A DNA stretch of 64,000 bases from Catellatospora citrea (GTDB lineage: Bacteria > Actinomycetota > Actinomycetes > Mycobacteriales > Micromonosporaceae): NCBI RefSeq assembly GCF_003610235.1, contig NZ_RAPR01000001.1, positions 3,968,001 to 4,032,000 on the forward strand, written 5' to 3'. Shown in pieces: positions 15,720 through 26,335 of this stretch. Position 1 is the stretch's first letter; the number at the start of each line of letters is the position of its first letter. The translations under genes were made by a program, and so were the position numbers. The notes beneath the pieces were generated by a model. That model saw nothing but the letters and a program-made list of their open reading frames with translations, was not told the DNA's origin and did not search any database.

Positions 15720-17741
15720 TCAGGCGGGGGTGAGGACGGCGAGGAGGGCGCCGGTGTCGACGAGTACGCCGGGGCGGACCGTCACCGCGGCGACCACGCC
15801 GTCGGCGGGGGCGTGCACCGGGTGCTCCAGCTTCATCGCCTCCAGGGTCAGCAGCAGGTCGCCGGCGCCGACGCGCTGGCCGGGGGCGACCAGCACCCGG
15901 CCCACCGCACCGGGCAGCGGCGCGGTCAGCGAGCCCTCCTCCAGCTCATGCACCGGCTCGGGGAAGCGGGGCAGCCGCCGCAGCGCGAGCGAGCCCTCGG
16001 CGCTGTCGACGTACGCGGTCTCGCCGACCTCGTGCACGTGCAGCGCGAGCCGGATGCCGGCCACGTCGAGCACGACCTCGTCCGGGGCGGCCGAGACGAC
16101 CGCGACGGGCGGGTGGTCGTCGACCGGGCCGACCTGGCCCAGGCCGGCGAGGTCCAGTTCCTCGGGGTCGACCGCGCGGACCCACCACTGCGCGAGCGCG
16201 CCGGTGCCGTCGAGGCGGTAGCCGACCTCGACCGGGCCGGCGGGTCCGTCGTACACCACGGTCTGTGCGCCGGTGGGCACGTTGCGCCAGCCGGACGGGA
16301 TGCCGCGCTGCACCGGGGCCGCCGCCCGCCGCCCGGCGGCGGCGGCCAGGGCCGCGGCCAGGCAGCTGAGCCGGACCGCCTCCACCGAGGACAGCAGCGG
16401 CGCGAACACCTCGGGCTGCCGGTCCAGCAGGCCGGTGTCGATCTGGCCGGTGAGGAACGCCGGGTGCCGCAGCACCCGGACCAGCAGGTCGCGGTTAGTG
16501 ACCAGGCCGTGGATGCGGGTCCGCGCCAGGGTTCCGGCCAGCATGCGGGCGGCCTCGTACCGGGTCGGGGCCCAGGCCACGAGTTTGGCCAGCAGCGAGT
16601 CGTAGTGCACGCCGACGACGGTGCCGGGCTCGACTCCGGAGTCGACCCGGATGCCGGGCTGGAGCATGGGCCGGAAGTTGGCCGAGACCTCGGGCACCTC
16701 GAACCGGTGCACCTGCCCGGTGGCCGGCAGCCAGTTGCTGGCCGGGTCCTCGGCGCACAGCCGCACCTCGATCGAGTGCCCGCGCATCGGCGGCGCGGAC
16801 TGGAACGGCAGCTGCCCGCCCTCGGCGAGGTACATCTGCAGCCGGACCAGGTCGAAGCCGGTCACGCACTCGGTGACCGGGTGCTCGACCTGCAGCCGCG
16901 TGTTCATCTCCAGGAAGTAGAACTCCCCGTCCGGGCTGAGCAGGAACTCCACCGTGCCGATGCCGACGTAGCCGATGGCCTCGGCGACCAGCACGGCCGC
17001 GGCGCACAGGTTCTCGCGCAGTTCCGGGGAGACGGCCGGCGACGGCGCCTCCTCGATGATCTTCTGGTGCCGGCGCTGGATGGAGCACTCCCGCTCGCCC
17101 AGCGTCACGATGTTGCCGTGCTGGTCGGCGACGATCTGCACCTCGATGTGGCGGGCCTGCTCGACGTAGCGCTCACAGAACACCGTGGAGTCGCCGAAGG
17201 CGCCGAACGCCTCGCGCCGGGCCGAGGAGACCGCCTCGCCCAGCGACTCGGCGTCGCGCACGATGCGCATCCCGCGGCCGCCGCCGCCGATGGCCGCCTT
17301 GACCAGCACCGGATACTCGTCCACCGCGGACGGGTCGGTCCAGCTCGGCAGGACCGGCACCTCGGCCTCGGCCAGCAGCGCCTTCGCATCGATCTTGGAG
17401 GCCATCACCGAGATGATTTTGGCGGGCGGGCCGACCCAGGTCAGCCCGGCGTCGGTGACCATCGCGGCGAAGTCGGCGTTCTCGGCGAGGAAGCCGTAGC
17501 CGGGGTGGATCGCGTCCGCGCCGGTCTTGCGGGCCGCCGCGAGGATCAGATCCCCGCGCAGGTAGGTCGCGCTCGGGGCGGAACCCGGCAGCTGTACGGC
17601 GTAGTCGGCCTCGGCGACGTACGGGGAGTCGGTGTCGGCGATGGAGTAGACCGCGACGGTCTCCACCCCGACCGCGCGGCAGGTCGCGAAGATGCGACGG
17701 GCGATCTCGCCCCGGTTGGCCACCAGCAGTCTACGGATCAT
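15720..17741 (-). CDS. Biotin-dependent acyl-CoA carboxylase alpha subunit (biotin carboxylase plus BCCP)
   Basis: It carboxylates its own biotin with ATP and bicarbonate, to be passed to a carboxyltransferase. The 673-aa protein has the full biotin carboxylase N terminus (IRRLLVANRGEIARRIF; HPGYGFLAENADFA; ATP-grasp glycine loop IGGGGRGMRIV; EMNTRLQVEHPVTE). It ends with a biotin-carrier domain whose attachment motif is EAMKLEHPV (Lys in AMK). Length fits methylcrotonyl- or propionyl-CoA carboxylase alpha chains. Its ATG overlaps the stop of the carboxyltransferase-like gene, so the two are co-translated. The acyl-CoA substrate cannot be assigned. Confidence 0.9.
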   Translation of the reverse strand: MIRRLLVANRGEIARRIFATCRAVGVETVAVYSIADTDSPYVAEADYAVQLPGSAPSATYLRGDLILAAARKTGADAIHPGYGFLAENADFAAMVTDAGLTWVGPPAKIISVMASKIDAKALLAEAEVPVLPSWTDPSAVDEYPVLVKAAIGGGGRGMRIVRDAESLGEAVSSARREAFGAFGDSTVFCERYVEQARHIEVQIVADQHGNIVTLGERECSIQRRHQKIIEEAPSPAVSPELRENLCAAAVLVAEAIGYVGIGTVEFLLSPDGEFYFLEMNTRLQVEHPVTECVTGFDLVRLQMYLAEGGQLPFQSAPPMRGHSIEVRLCAEDPASNWLPATGQVHRFEVPEVSANFRPMLQPGIRVDSGVEPGTVVGVHYDSLLAKLVAWAPTRYEAARMLAGTLARTRIHGLVTNRDLLVRVLRHPAFLTGQIDTGLLDRQPEVFAPLLSSVEAVRLSCLAAALAAAAGRRAAAPVQRGIPSGWRNVPTGAQTVVYDGPAGPVEVGYRLDGTGALAQWWVRAVDPEELDLAGLGQVGPVDDHPPVAVVSAAPDEVVLDVAGIRLALHVHEVGETAYVDSAEGSLALRRLPRFPEPVHELEEGSLTAPLPGAVGRVLVAPGQRVGAGDLLLTLEAMKLEHPVHAPADGVVAAVTVRPGVLVDTGALLAVLTPA

Positions 17742-19015
17742 GACGCCACCTCACGCTCTGGCGCGTTGACCGGTGCCTTGCGGGCCGGCGACGCGCTCAC
17801 CGATAGGCAGATGCCCAGCACGGTCCTGGTGTCGCGTGGGTCGATCACACCGTCGTACGGCTCGGTGGACCCCTCGCCCACCGGCCAGCTGAACCGGAAG
17901 CCCGGCCCGGCCAGTGCCCAGGCGCCGGGCGACGCGCCCAGCACCAGGGTGATCCGCTCGGCCTGGGCCAGCGCCCGCAGCAGCAGCGCGGAGCTGTCCG
18001 GCTGGGTGTGCCCGGCCGGGTTGGCCAGCACCAGCACCGGCACGCCCGCCTTGCCGGCCAGCCGGACCAGTTCCACGCCCTTGTCCGCGCTGTCGGGGTC
18101 GATCGCGGGGCCGGTCGCGGCCAGCACCGCCACCGGGTGGCCGTGCACCGCGCCGAACCCGGCCAGCAGCGCACCGCCCCGCTGCGGACGGAACTCGTCC
18201 AGGTCGGAGCCGTCGAGCACGCGGGCCAGCACCTCGCGCGGCTCGGTCACCGCGGCCGGGTCCGCGCTGGCGACGGCCAGCAGTTCCTCGGCCTCGTACC
18301 GCGGCGGCTCGACCGTGCCGGTCTGTGCCCCGTGCTGGTAGGTGACCAGCCGGCGCACCGTCTGGCGCACCATGCGCAGCGCGTCACGCTCGTCCTCGGC
18401 GACCATGTCCATCCGGGCCGCGTCCCCGCGCCCGCGCACCGTGATGGTGTGGTCGGCCAGGTCGGGCAGCGGGGCGAGCCAGGCGTCCAGCGGACCGAAC
18501 ACGGCGCAGAGCACCGGCGCGGCCATCCGCCCCAGCCGCGCGAAGCAGGGATCGGGCACGCCGGGGCGGCCCTGCTCCTGCGGCGTCGACTCCAGCAGCA
18601 GCACCAGCGGCAGCAGGTGCCGGTCGGCCAGCTCGACGGCGCGGGCGAACTTCGCCCGGCCCGCCTGGGCCGGTCCGCCGACGTACACGGTCGGGTCGTT
18701 GGCGATCAGCATGCATTCGATGCCGTCGACCACGCCCAGCGCGGTCACCAGCCCGGCGCCGACCGGCTCACCCGCCTCGCGGCCCGCCGTCGCGGCGAGT
18801 TCCAGCAGTGCCGTGTCGGAGTCCACGAGCAGCTCGATGCGCTCGCGGGGCAGCAGCTTGCCCCGGGCGTGGTGCCGGGTGACCTCCTTCTCGCCACCGC
18901 CGTCACGGGCCTGCCCGTGCGCCTGTTCCAGCGCACGCAGGGCCGCCTGGGCGGTGCTTCGGTTGTCCAGGAAGGAGGGCGCGCGGGGGTCCAGCGCGGT
19001 GTCGAGAGTCGCCAT
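17738..19015 (-). CDS. Divergent carboxyltransferase-like subunit of an acyl-CoA carboxylase
   Basis: Partner gene of the biotin carboxylase by 4-bp overlap. It is 425 aa, about 100 short of normal beta subunits (usually 510-540). The N-terminal family features remain (RHHARGKLLPRERIELLVD; GLVTALGVVDGIECMLIANDPTV). The glycine-rich oxyanion-hole segments that usually read like GGAY are not found; the matching regions read AVFGPLDAWLAPLPD and LGASPGAWALAG. It may have a changed or lost activity. The ATG at 19013-19015 follows GAGGAG by 10 nt; an upstream TTG would bury that site. Confidence 0.75.
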   Translation of the reverse strand: MATLDTALDPRAPSFLDNRSTAQAALRALEQAHGQARDGGGEKEVTRHHARGKLLPRERIELLVDSDTALLELAATAGREAGEPVGAGLVTALGVVDGIECMLIANDPTVYVGGPAQAGRAKFARAVELADRHLLPLVLLLESTPQEQGRPGVPDPCFARLGRMAAPVLCAVFGPLDAWLAPLPDLADHTITVRGRGDAARMDMVAEDERDALRMVRQTVRRLVTYQHGAQTGTVEPPRYEAEELLAVASADPAAVTEPREVLARVLDGSDLDEFRPQRGGALLAGFGAVHGHPVAVLAATGPAIDPDSADKGVELVRLAGKAGVPVLVLANPAGHTQPDSSALLLRALAQAERITLVLGASPGAWALAGPGFRFSWPVGEGSTEPYDGVIDPRDTRTVLGICLSVSASPARKAPVNAPEREVAS

Positions 19016-19159
19016 GGTGAACCTGCTCCTCGGTGCTCCACCGCTTGTTGACACCAGAGCAACGAGTGGTTCAAGGGGGGCGACACGCGCCCGACGGCGC
19101 GTCGTGCCCTACACCTCAGGGCGGGTGAAGCAGGACCGCAGGTGCGGACGCCTATTCGA

Positions 19160-20077
<918 letters not shown>

Positions 20078-20080
20078 GGG

Positions 20081-23000
20081 CTAGACGGTAGCGCCTCGCC
20101 CCGACGTCACGGCACCCCATGTCGCCAATGCAACGGCGCGCTCGCTCGTCTGCTGGGTCCCGTCCGCCAGGGCGCGGGCCCGCTCGGCCGCGACCAGCGC
20201 CTCTTCGTCCCGCCCGGCCGAGGCCAGCACCCGGGCGTACACCGCGGCGGAGCGCACCAGGCTGCGCACGTCCACCGCGGGCAGCGACTCGGCCAGTTCC
20301 GCGGCGGCCAGCGCCTCCTCGATCTGCCCGGCGGCGAGCAGCGCCTCGGCGTACAGGGCGACGCCCTGGCGGCGGGAGTAGAGCATGGACGGCGCGTGCG
20401 GCGCGGCCGCCACCGGCGTCAGCAGCCGGATCGCCATCGCGGTGTCGCCCGCGGCCAGTCTGGCGGCGCCCAGCAGCGCCCGTGGGCCGACCCGCGCCGG
20501 GTCGAGCACGCCGTACGGCGACACCATGGTCAGCACGGAGCGGGCGTCCAGCTCGGCGGCCTCGAAGTCGCCCCGGTCCAGCGCCACGAAGCCGCGGACC
20601 GTGCCGGCCATGCCCACCAGCAGCGGGTGGCCGACCTTCTCGCCCTCCTCCAGCGCCTCGCCGAGCAGGTCCTCGGCGTGGCCGTACTCCCCCAGCCCGC
20701 GCGCCACGACACCGCGGGCGACCAGCGCGAAGCCGCGCCCCCACACGTCCTTGGCGGCGGCGAAGTCGCGGTAGGCGCGGCGCGCCTCGCGGTCGGCCTC
20801 GCCGAGCTCGCCCAGCTCCGCGGCGGCGAACGCGGCCACCGCGCGCAGCGTGCCGACCGCCCAGGCCTCGCCGACCCGCTCCCCGAACGGCAGGAACACG
20901 TGCGCGAGGCGCAGCGCCTCGTTGAGCCGGCCCGACAGCAGCCGGGCGAACGCGGTGGTGCCGCGCAGCCAGGCCCGGCCCACCGGGTCCTTGGCCTCGG
21001 CGAACAGCCTGGCCGCGCGGGCCAGCGCCGCGTCCGCGCCGGCGAAGTCGCCGCGGGTGGTGGTCACCCAGGCCAGGTTCTGCAGCGACCAGGCCTGTGA
21101 CTTGCGGTCGCCCGCGGTGACCGCGATCTGGTACGCCCCGGCGAACCGGCTGGACGCGTCGCCCAGCCGCCCGCCCAGGAAGTCGGCCATGCCCAGCCGG
21201 CGCATCGCCTCGGCGCGTTCGCCGGGCAGCTCGGCGTCGGTGGCCGTGGTCAGCGCCTCGGACCAGAGCCGGTAGGCATGCTGCGGGTCGCCCTGCGCCA
21301 CCTGCGCCCGCCCCGCCAGCAGCAGCGCCCCGGCCCGGGTGCGCGGCTCCTCGGTGGCGTCGGCGACCAGCTTCTCGGCGTCGTGCAGCGCCTCGGCGAT
21401 CCGGCCGTACTGCAGCAGCGAGCGCGCGTGCACCAGCCGGTCGGGCAGCGGCAGCGCGCCCGGGACCAGCCGCGCGGCGCGCTCGCCGTAGCCGACGGCC
21501 TCGGCGGGTTCGCCGGACTGCCCCGCGCGGCGCGCGGCCCGGCCCAGCGCGGCCACGCCCAGCGGCGCGACCTGGCGGGCGGGCACGTCCGGGCGCAGCC
21601 GTACGGCGTCGGCCAGGCGGGTGGCACGTTCGGCGTGCTCGGCCACGAAGGCGTCGCGCATGGCCTCGTTCACCCCGGTCAGGCCCGGCACGGTGCGCCC
21701 CGAGGAGACCTGCACCGGCGGCTCGCCGGGCGCGGCCCAGCGGGCCAGGAACGCGTGCCGGTCGGCGAGGTCGGCCTTGCCGACGCCGCCGTACGCGGCC
21801 TCGCGCAGCAGCGGGGTGGCGAAGGCGAAGCCGCCCCGCACCCGGCGCAGCATGCGGCGCTGCAGCAGCTCGTCGACGGCCCGTTCCAGCTCGACGGCGA
21901 CCACGGCGGCGGGGCGGCCGTCCCGGCCGGAACGGCGTTCGCGCAGCGCCTCCAGCGCGCCGGTCGGCACGGTGTCGCCGACCACGGCCGCGTCGCGCAG
22001 CACCGCACGCGCCTCGGTGGGCAGCGCGTCGATGCGGGCCGCGAGCACCGCGGCCAGGTCCCGGGACAGCAGCTGGTTGCCCAGCGAGCCGGGGGTGAGC
22101 CGCCACTGCGCGCCGGCCTTGGTCAGCGCGCCGCGCTCCATCAGCAGCGTGGTCAGTTCGGCGAGGTAGAACGGGTTGCCCTGGGCGGTGGTCAGCAGCC
22201 GGTCCTCGTCGGCCTGCGGCAGCCGGCCGCCCTTGAGGTATGCGGTGAGCAGCCGGGCGGCGTCCGCGCCGCGCAGCGGCGGCAGCGTGTTCGCCTCGGC
22301 GTCGGCCACCCGGGTGAGCTGCCCGGCCCGGCGCACCAGTTCGGGGCGGCCCAGCAGGATCACCAGCACCGGTCCGGTCAGCTCCTCCAGCGCGAAGCCG
22401 AGCGCGTCGAGGGTCTCCGGGGTGCCGTCGTGCAGATCGTCCACGATCACGACCAGCGGCGACTCGGTGGCCAGCGCGTCCAGCAGCCGCGCCACGGCGA
22501 CCGCGAGCGTGGCCGTCTCCCGGCCGGGCTGCTCGGGGTCGTCCCCGGACAGTCCGTGCCACTGCGCCAGCTCGTTCGGGTCGGCGTAACCGAGCAGCGA
22601 CAGCAGCGCGTCGACGTCGACGCTGACTGGCTTGCCGGGCTCGCTGCGCTGGGTCAGCCGGGTGGTCAACCGGCGCAGCCGCTCCTCGGCGACCTGCCGG
22701 GTGACCGCCGTGGCGGAGTCGGCGGGCAGGCCGATGGCCAGCCTGACCAGGTCGGACAGCGGCGCGAGGCGGCGGCGCTCGCCGTACGCGGCGCACCGCA
22801 CCGGCAGCACCCGCGCCTGGGTACGCGCCGCGAAGCGGCCTGCGCTGACCTCGTACCCGTTGGCGAAGCGCTCCACCTCGGTGGCGAACCGGGTCTTGCC
22901 GATGCCCGCCTCGGCGGTGAACACCAGCACCCGCGGCTCGTCGCGGTCCACGACCTCGGCCAGCCGGCCGGCCACCCGGCCCAGCTCGGGCTCGCGGCCC

Positions 23001-23692
23001 ACGAACGGGCCCTCCTCGCCCAGCCCGGCCCGGCTGCCCCGGGCGTCGTGCAGGCCCAGCAGCTCGTACGTCTCGACCGGCTCGCGCTTGCCCTTCAACC
23101 GCAGCGGCCGCAGGTTGCGCCAGCCCGCCACGGAACCGGTCGCCGCGACCGTGCGCGCCCCCGCGTAGACCGCGCCCACGGCGGCCGCGTCGGCCAGCCG
23201 GGCGGCGGTGTTCACGGTGTCGCCGATGACCGTGTACTCCAGCCCGGCCTGCACGCCCGCGACCACCGGCCCGGTGTTCAGCCCCAGCCGCAGCCCGGTC
23301 GGCGCGCCGCCGCCGCGCTCGTCGTCGAGCACCCGGCGCACCGCGCGCTGCATCGACAGCGCGGCCCGCACGGCCCGCTCGGCGTCGTCCTCGTGCGCCA
23401 CCGGGGCCCCGAACACGGCCATGATGCCGTCGCCCGTCAGCTTGTCCACGTGCCCGCCGAACGTCTTCACCGCGCCGGCCAGCGCGGACAGCACCCGGTC
23501 GGTGACCGCGCCGACCCGCTCCGGGTCCAGCTCCTCCGACCACGAGGTGAAGTCGGAGAGGTCGCCGAAGAGCACGGTGACGACGCGGCGCTCGGTGGCG
23601 GGCAGCGTCGCGGCCGCGGGCAGGGCCGCCCCGCAGTGGTGGCAGAAGCGGGCGGCGGGCACCGGCACGGTGCCGCAGACAGGACACGTCAT
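20081..23692 (-). CDS. Class III adenylate/guanylate cyclase fused to AAA/STAND ATPase and helical repeats
   Basis: 1203 aa. Residues 1-25 form a zinc-ribbon (CPVCGTVPVPAARFCHHCG). Residues ~37-215 are a class III cyclase catalytic domain: metal-binding aspartates in LFGDLSDFT and LTGDGIMAVFG, and the GDTVNTAARL segment carrying the transition-state Asn and Arg. A P-loop ATPase follows (TAEAGIGKTRF, ~264-275) with a Walker B-like VVIVDDLHD. The C-terminal half is TPR-like helical repeats. This is the known adenylate cyclase/LuxR-like multidomain layout without a DNA-binding end. It sits between an MBL gene (7-bp gap) and a kinase (3-bp gap). Confidence 0.9.
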   Translation of the reverse strand: MTCPVCGTVPVPAARFCHHCGAALPAAATLPATERRVVTVLFGDLSDFTSWSEELDPERVGAVTDRVLSALAGAVKTFGGHVDKLTGDGIMAVFGAPVAHEDDAERAVRAALSMQRAVRRVLDDERGGGAPTGLRLGLNTGPVVAGVQAGLEYTVIGDTVNTAARLADAAAVGAVYAGARTVAATGSVAGWRNLRPLRLKGKREPVETYELLGLHDARGSRAGLGEEGPFVGREPELGRVAGRLAEVVDRDEPRVLVFTAEAGIGKTRFATEVERFANGYEVSAGRFAARTQARVLPVRCAAYGERRRLAPLSDLVRLAIGLPADSATAVTRQVAEERLRRLTTRLTQRSEPGKPVSVDVDALLSLLGYADPNELAQWHGLSGDDPEQPGRETATLAVAVARLLDALATESPLVVIVDDLHDGTPETLDALGFALEELTGPVLVILLGRPELVRRAGQLTRVADAEANTLPPLRGADAARLLTAYLKGGRLPQADEDRLLTTAQGNPFYLAELTTLLMERGALTKAGAQWRLTPGSLGNQLLSRDLAAVLAARIDALPTEARAVLRDAAVVGDTVPTGALEALRERRSGRDGRPAAVVAVELERAVDELLQRRMLRRVRGGFAFATPLLREAAYGGVGKADLADRHAFLARWAAPGEPPVQVSSGRTVPGLTGVNEAMRDAFVAEHAERATRLADAVRLRPDVPARQVAPLGVAALGRAARRAGQSGEPAEAVGYGERAARLVPGALPLPDRLVHARSLLQYGRIAEALHDAEKLVADATEEPRTRAGALLLAGRAQVAQGDPQHAYRLWSEALTTATDAELPGERAEAMRRLGMADFLGGRLGDASSRFAGAYQIAVTAGDRKSQAWSLQNLAWVTTTRGDFAGADAALARAARLFAEAKDPVGRAWLRGTTAFARLLSGRLNEALRLAHVFLPFGERVGEAWAVGTLRAVAAFAAAELGELGEADREARRAYRDFAAAKDVWGRGFALVARGVVARGLGEYGHAEDLLGEALEEGEKVGHPLLVGMAGTVRGFVALDRGDFEAAELDARSVLTMVSPYGVLDPARVGPRALLGAARLAAGDTAMAIRLLTPVAAAPHAPSMLYSRRQGVALYAEALLAAGQIEEALAAAELAESLPAVDVRSLVRSAAVYARVLASAGRDEEALVAAERARALADGTQQTSERAVALATWGAVTSGRGATV

Positions 23693-23699
23693 GACGGCT

Positions 23700-24401
23700 T
23701 CACAGCTCGCTCAACGTCGCGAGGTACGCCAGTTGTGCCCGCACGGTCCACTCGGCCGCGAACCGGATCCCCGGCTCGACGTCGGCGTAGACGATGTTCA
23801 CCACGTCCTCGGGGGTGCGGGCGCCCTGCTGGAGCGCCGCGCGCACCTGGTCGAGGCGTTCCAGCCGGTGGGCGCGCAGCCAGGCCGCGGCCACCGCGCA
23901 GTTCGGCAGCAGCGGCCCGTGCCCGGGCAGTCCCGGCACGGGGTAGCCGGTCAGTGTGTCCAGGCTGGCCAGGTAGGCCCCGACGTCCCCGTCGGGCCAG
24001 GCGACCACGCTGCTGCCGCGACCGAGGATGGTGTCGCCGGTGAAGACGACACGTGCTCCGTCGCGCTCTGCGAGGAAACACACCGAATCGGCGGTATGCC
24101 CCGGTGTGTCCAGGACGGTCAGCCAGTCCGGCGCTTCGCCGACGCTCGCGCCGGTCATCGCGGCCAGCGTGGCCACGCCCTCGACGTGGTCGTGGTGGCC
24201 GTGCGTGACCAGGATGCGGCGCACCGGACCGGCCGCGACGATCGCGTCGAGATGAACCCTGTCGTCCGGACCCGGGTCGATGACGGTGCCGTCGTCCAGC
24301 AGCCAGGTGTTCGTGCCGTCGAGGGTCATCGGGCCGGGGTTGGGTGCCCGCAGCCAGGTCACCCACGCCGGGAGGAGCTCCGAGGTCAGCCGCGCCGTCA
24401 T
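23700..24401 (-). CDS. MBL-fold metallohydrolase
   Basis: 233 aa with the metallo-beta-lactamase motif THGHHDHVEG (~80-89), an upstream LLDDGTVIDPGPDD strand, DTPGHTADSVCFLA, and VFTGDTILG with a metal ligand Asp. It is the equivalent of Rv3677c in the crp neighbourhood. Glyoxalase II- or RNase-like substrates are both possible; nothing fixes it. First gene of the MBL-cyclase-kinase operon. Confidence 0.88.
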   Translation of the reverse strand: MTARLTSELLPAWVTWLRAPNPGPMTLDGTNTWLLDDGTVIDPGPDDRVHLDAIVAAGPVRRILVTHGHHDHVEGVATLAAMTGASVGEAPDWLTVLDTPGHTADSVCFLAERDGARVVFTGDTILGRGSSVVAWPDGDVGAYLASLDTLTGYPVPGLPGHGPLLPNCAVAAAWLRAHRLERLDQVRAALQQGARTPEDVVNIVYADVEPGIRFAAEWTVRAQLAYLATLSEL

Positions 24402-24491
24402 GTCGAGAACTCTACTGAGCCCGGGGCGCGTCGCCCGCTCCCGCGGCGGTCAGCTTTCATCCCACCGGCCGTCCGCCCCGGCTCGACATAA

Positions 24492-24548
24492 ACGTTGGCC
24501 TATCCAGCTGAGCAATTCGCGATCGAACTCATCCAGATAGGCCAACGT
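24492..24548. terminator. Inverted repeat between ridA and the MBL gene
   Basis: ACGTTGGCCTATC at 24492-24504 pairs exactly with 24536-24548; extension outward to 24488/24552 has one mismatch. It is AT-rich relative to flanks and lies after the RidA stop on the minus strand, so it may separate RidA transcription from the MBL operon. Confidence 0.5.
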
Positions 24549-24577
24549 CTATTGAAGCGCGGGGCGGCGGACCCGGG

Positions 24578-25039
24578 TCAGTCGCGGACCTCGGCGATCA
24601 GCTCGACCTCGACCGGGGAGCCCAGCGGCAGCTCACCCACGCCGACGGCGCTGCGGGCGTGCTTGCCCGCCTCGCCGAGCACCGCGCCGAACAGCTCCGA
24701 CGCGCCGTTGATGACGCCGGGCTGACCGGTGAAGCCGGGGGCGGAGGCCACGAAGCCCACCACCTTGACGATCCGGACGACCTTGTCCAGGCCGACCAGC
24801 CACTCCAGTGCGGCCAGGCCGTTCAGGGCGCACCGGGCGGCCAGCTCCTTCGCCTGCTCGGCGCTGATCTCGGCGCCCACCTTGCCGGTGGCCAGCAGCT
24901 TGCCGTCGGCCATGGGCAGCTGGCCGGAGACGTACACGTGGTTGCCGGAGCGCACCGCGGGCACGTACGCCGCCACGGGCGGGACCAGCTCGGGCAGCTT
25001 CAGGCCCAGCTCAGCAAGCTTTTCGTACGGGTCAGACAT
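24578..25039 (-). CDS. RidA-family protein
   Basis: RidA proteins hydrolyse reactive enamine/imine intermediates; the family also contains divergent branches. The 153-aa product has the fold's core segments (VRSGNHVYVSGQLPM; RCALNGLAALEWLVG; LGEAGKHARSAVGVGELPLGSPVEVELIAE). The conserved RidA arginine is not obvious (the segment reads KHARSAVGV), so catalytic competence is uncertain. The ATG at 25037-25039 follows AAGGAG by 6 nt; an upstream GTG overlaps that site. It corresponds to Rv3678c. Confidence 0.85.
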   Translation of the reverse strand: MSDPYEKLAELGLKLPELVPPVAAYVPAVRSGNHVYVSGQLPMADGKLLATGKVGAEISAEQAKELAARCALNGLAALEWLVGLDKVVRIVKVVGFVASAPGFTGQPGVINGASELFGAVLGEAGKHARSAVGVGELPLGSPVEVELIAEVRD

Positions 25040-25076
25040 CTTTGTCTCCTTCACCGCGGGATCCGCGGGGTTGTGC

Positions 25077-25235
25077 TCAGGCGGACTTCGGCCGCTTCAG
25101 GTAGGCCACCAGCTGCTCGGGGTTGGGGCCGGGCACGACCTGGACCAGCTCCCAGCCGTCGGCGCCCCAGTTGTCGAGGATCTGCTTGGTCGCGTGGACC
25201 AGCAGAGGCACGGTGACGTACTCCCACTTCGTCAT
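25077..25235 (-). CDS. DUF4177-like small protein
   Basis: 52 aa beginning MTKWEYVTVPLLVHATKQIL, with WGADGWELVQVVPGP in the middle. The pattern WEY...GWELV is that of DUF4177, and M. tuberculosis has a small gene (Rv3678A) at this position before ridA. It lies 37 bp upstream of ridA on the same strand. Another ATG two codons upstream (25241) is possible; no strong Shine-Dalgarno is seen. Function unknown. Confidence 0.8.
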   Translation of the reverse strand: MTKWEYVTVPLLVHATKQILDNWGADGWELVQVVPGPNPEQLVAYLKRPKSA

Positions 25236-25370
25236 GGGCATAACCTAACGTGCCGGGAAGATCCGCCCGGTCGATCCCTGCTGCGACAGGGTGCGAGGTG
25301 CGGTTAAGCTGAGCCGCCGCGGGGGCAGCTGAGTGTCGCGGCCTCGTTAATGAAGACCAGGGGAGATCGC

Positions 25371-26315
25371 ATGACCCAGCCGCACGACGAGCAGCAGCCG
25401 ACCGCGCCGCAACCGACGCAGCCCGCGTACCCGCCGCCGGCCGACCCGTTCGCGTCGGCGACGGTGACGCCGCCGACGACGCCGCAGCCCGCGGTGCCGC
25501 TGCCGCCCGAGGCGGAGCCGACCCCGGCCCAGCCGACCGCGGCGCAGCCGACCCCGGCCACGCTGCCGATCGCGCAGGACGCGCCGGCCTCGCCGGTGTC
25601 CGGCGCCCCCGCCCCGGTCTCGGGCACGCCCGCGCCGGCGTTCCCCACCCCGCCGCCGACCGCGGCGTACCCGACCGTGCCGCAGCCCGGCTACCCGGTC
25701 TCCGGCCAGCCCGCGTACCCCACTTCCGGCCAGCCCGCGTACCCCGCGCAGCCCGGTTACCCGACCTCGGGCCAGCCCGCGTACCCGGTCTCGGGCCAGC
25801 CCGGATATCCCGTGTCCGGCCAGCCCGCCTACCCGGGCATGACCTACCCCGGAGTGCCCGGCGCACCGGCCAAGAAAAGCAAGGCTCCGCTGATCATCGG
25901 CATCGTGCTCGGCCTGCTCCTGCTGCTGTGCGGCGGCGGCATCGGCGCATACGTGCTGCTGACCCGCAACACCGAGGGCACCGGCGCGACGTCGGCCAAG
26001 GACGCCACGCAGAGCTTCCTCACGGCCGTCTACAAGAGCGGCGGCAACGCCGCGGCCGCCGAGAAGCTGGTCTGCGGGGAAGCCCGCGACCGCAAGGAGA
26101 TCGAGGCGAAGATCGCCGAGATCAAGTCCCAGACGGCGCAGCTCAAGGGCCCGAACTTCACCTGGGAGAGCCCGAAGATCTCCGGCGAGACGGCGACCCA
26201 GGCGACCGCCGAGGTCACCATCAAGCTGGTCACCAGCGACGAGAAGATGTCCGAGCAGAAGCTCACATTGACCCTCGTCAAGCACGAGGGCTGGTTCGTC
26301 TGCGAGGTGAAGTAG
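25371..26315 (+). CDS. Proline-rich single-pass membrane protein with exported C-terminal domain
   Basis: 314 aa. Residues 1-165 are Pro/Gln/Tyr/Ala-rich and include six units of an 8-residue repeat YP(V/T)SGQP(A/G). One membrane helix (PLIIGIVLGLLLLLCGGGIG) follows a KKSK stop-transfer patch. The external ~120 residues (DATQSFLTAVYKSGGNAAAAEKLVCGEARD...) resemble DUF4878/lumazine-binding-like folds of actinobacterial cell-envelope proteins. The ATG follows GGGGAG by 5 nt. It begins a plus-strand run with the two ArsA-like ATPases (20-bp gap). Confidence 0.75.
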   Translation: MTQPHDEQQPTAPQPTQPAYPPPADPFASATVTPPTTPQPAVPLPPEAEPTPAQPTAAQPTPATLPIAQDAPASPVSGAPAPVSGTPAPAFPTPPPTAAYPTVPQPGYPVSGQPAYPTSGQPAYPAQPGYPTSGQPAYPVSGQPGYPVSGQPAYPGMTYPGVPGAPAKKSKAPLIIGIVLGLLLLLCGGGIGAYVLLTRNTEGTGATSAKDATQSFLTAVYKSGGNAAAAEKLVCGEARDRKEIEAKIAEIKSQTAQLKGPNFTWESPKISGETATQATAEVTIKLVTSDEKMSEQKLTLTLVKHEGWFVCEVK

Positions 26316-26335
26316 CCACCTGGCACCATCGAGGG

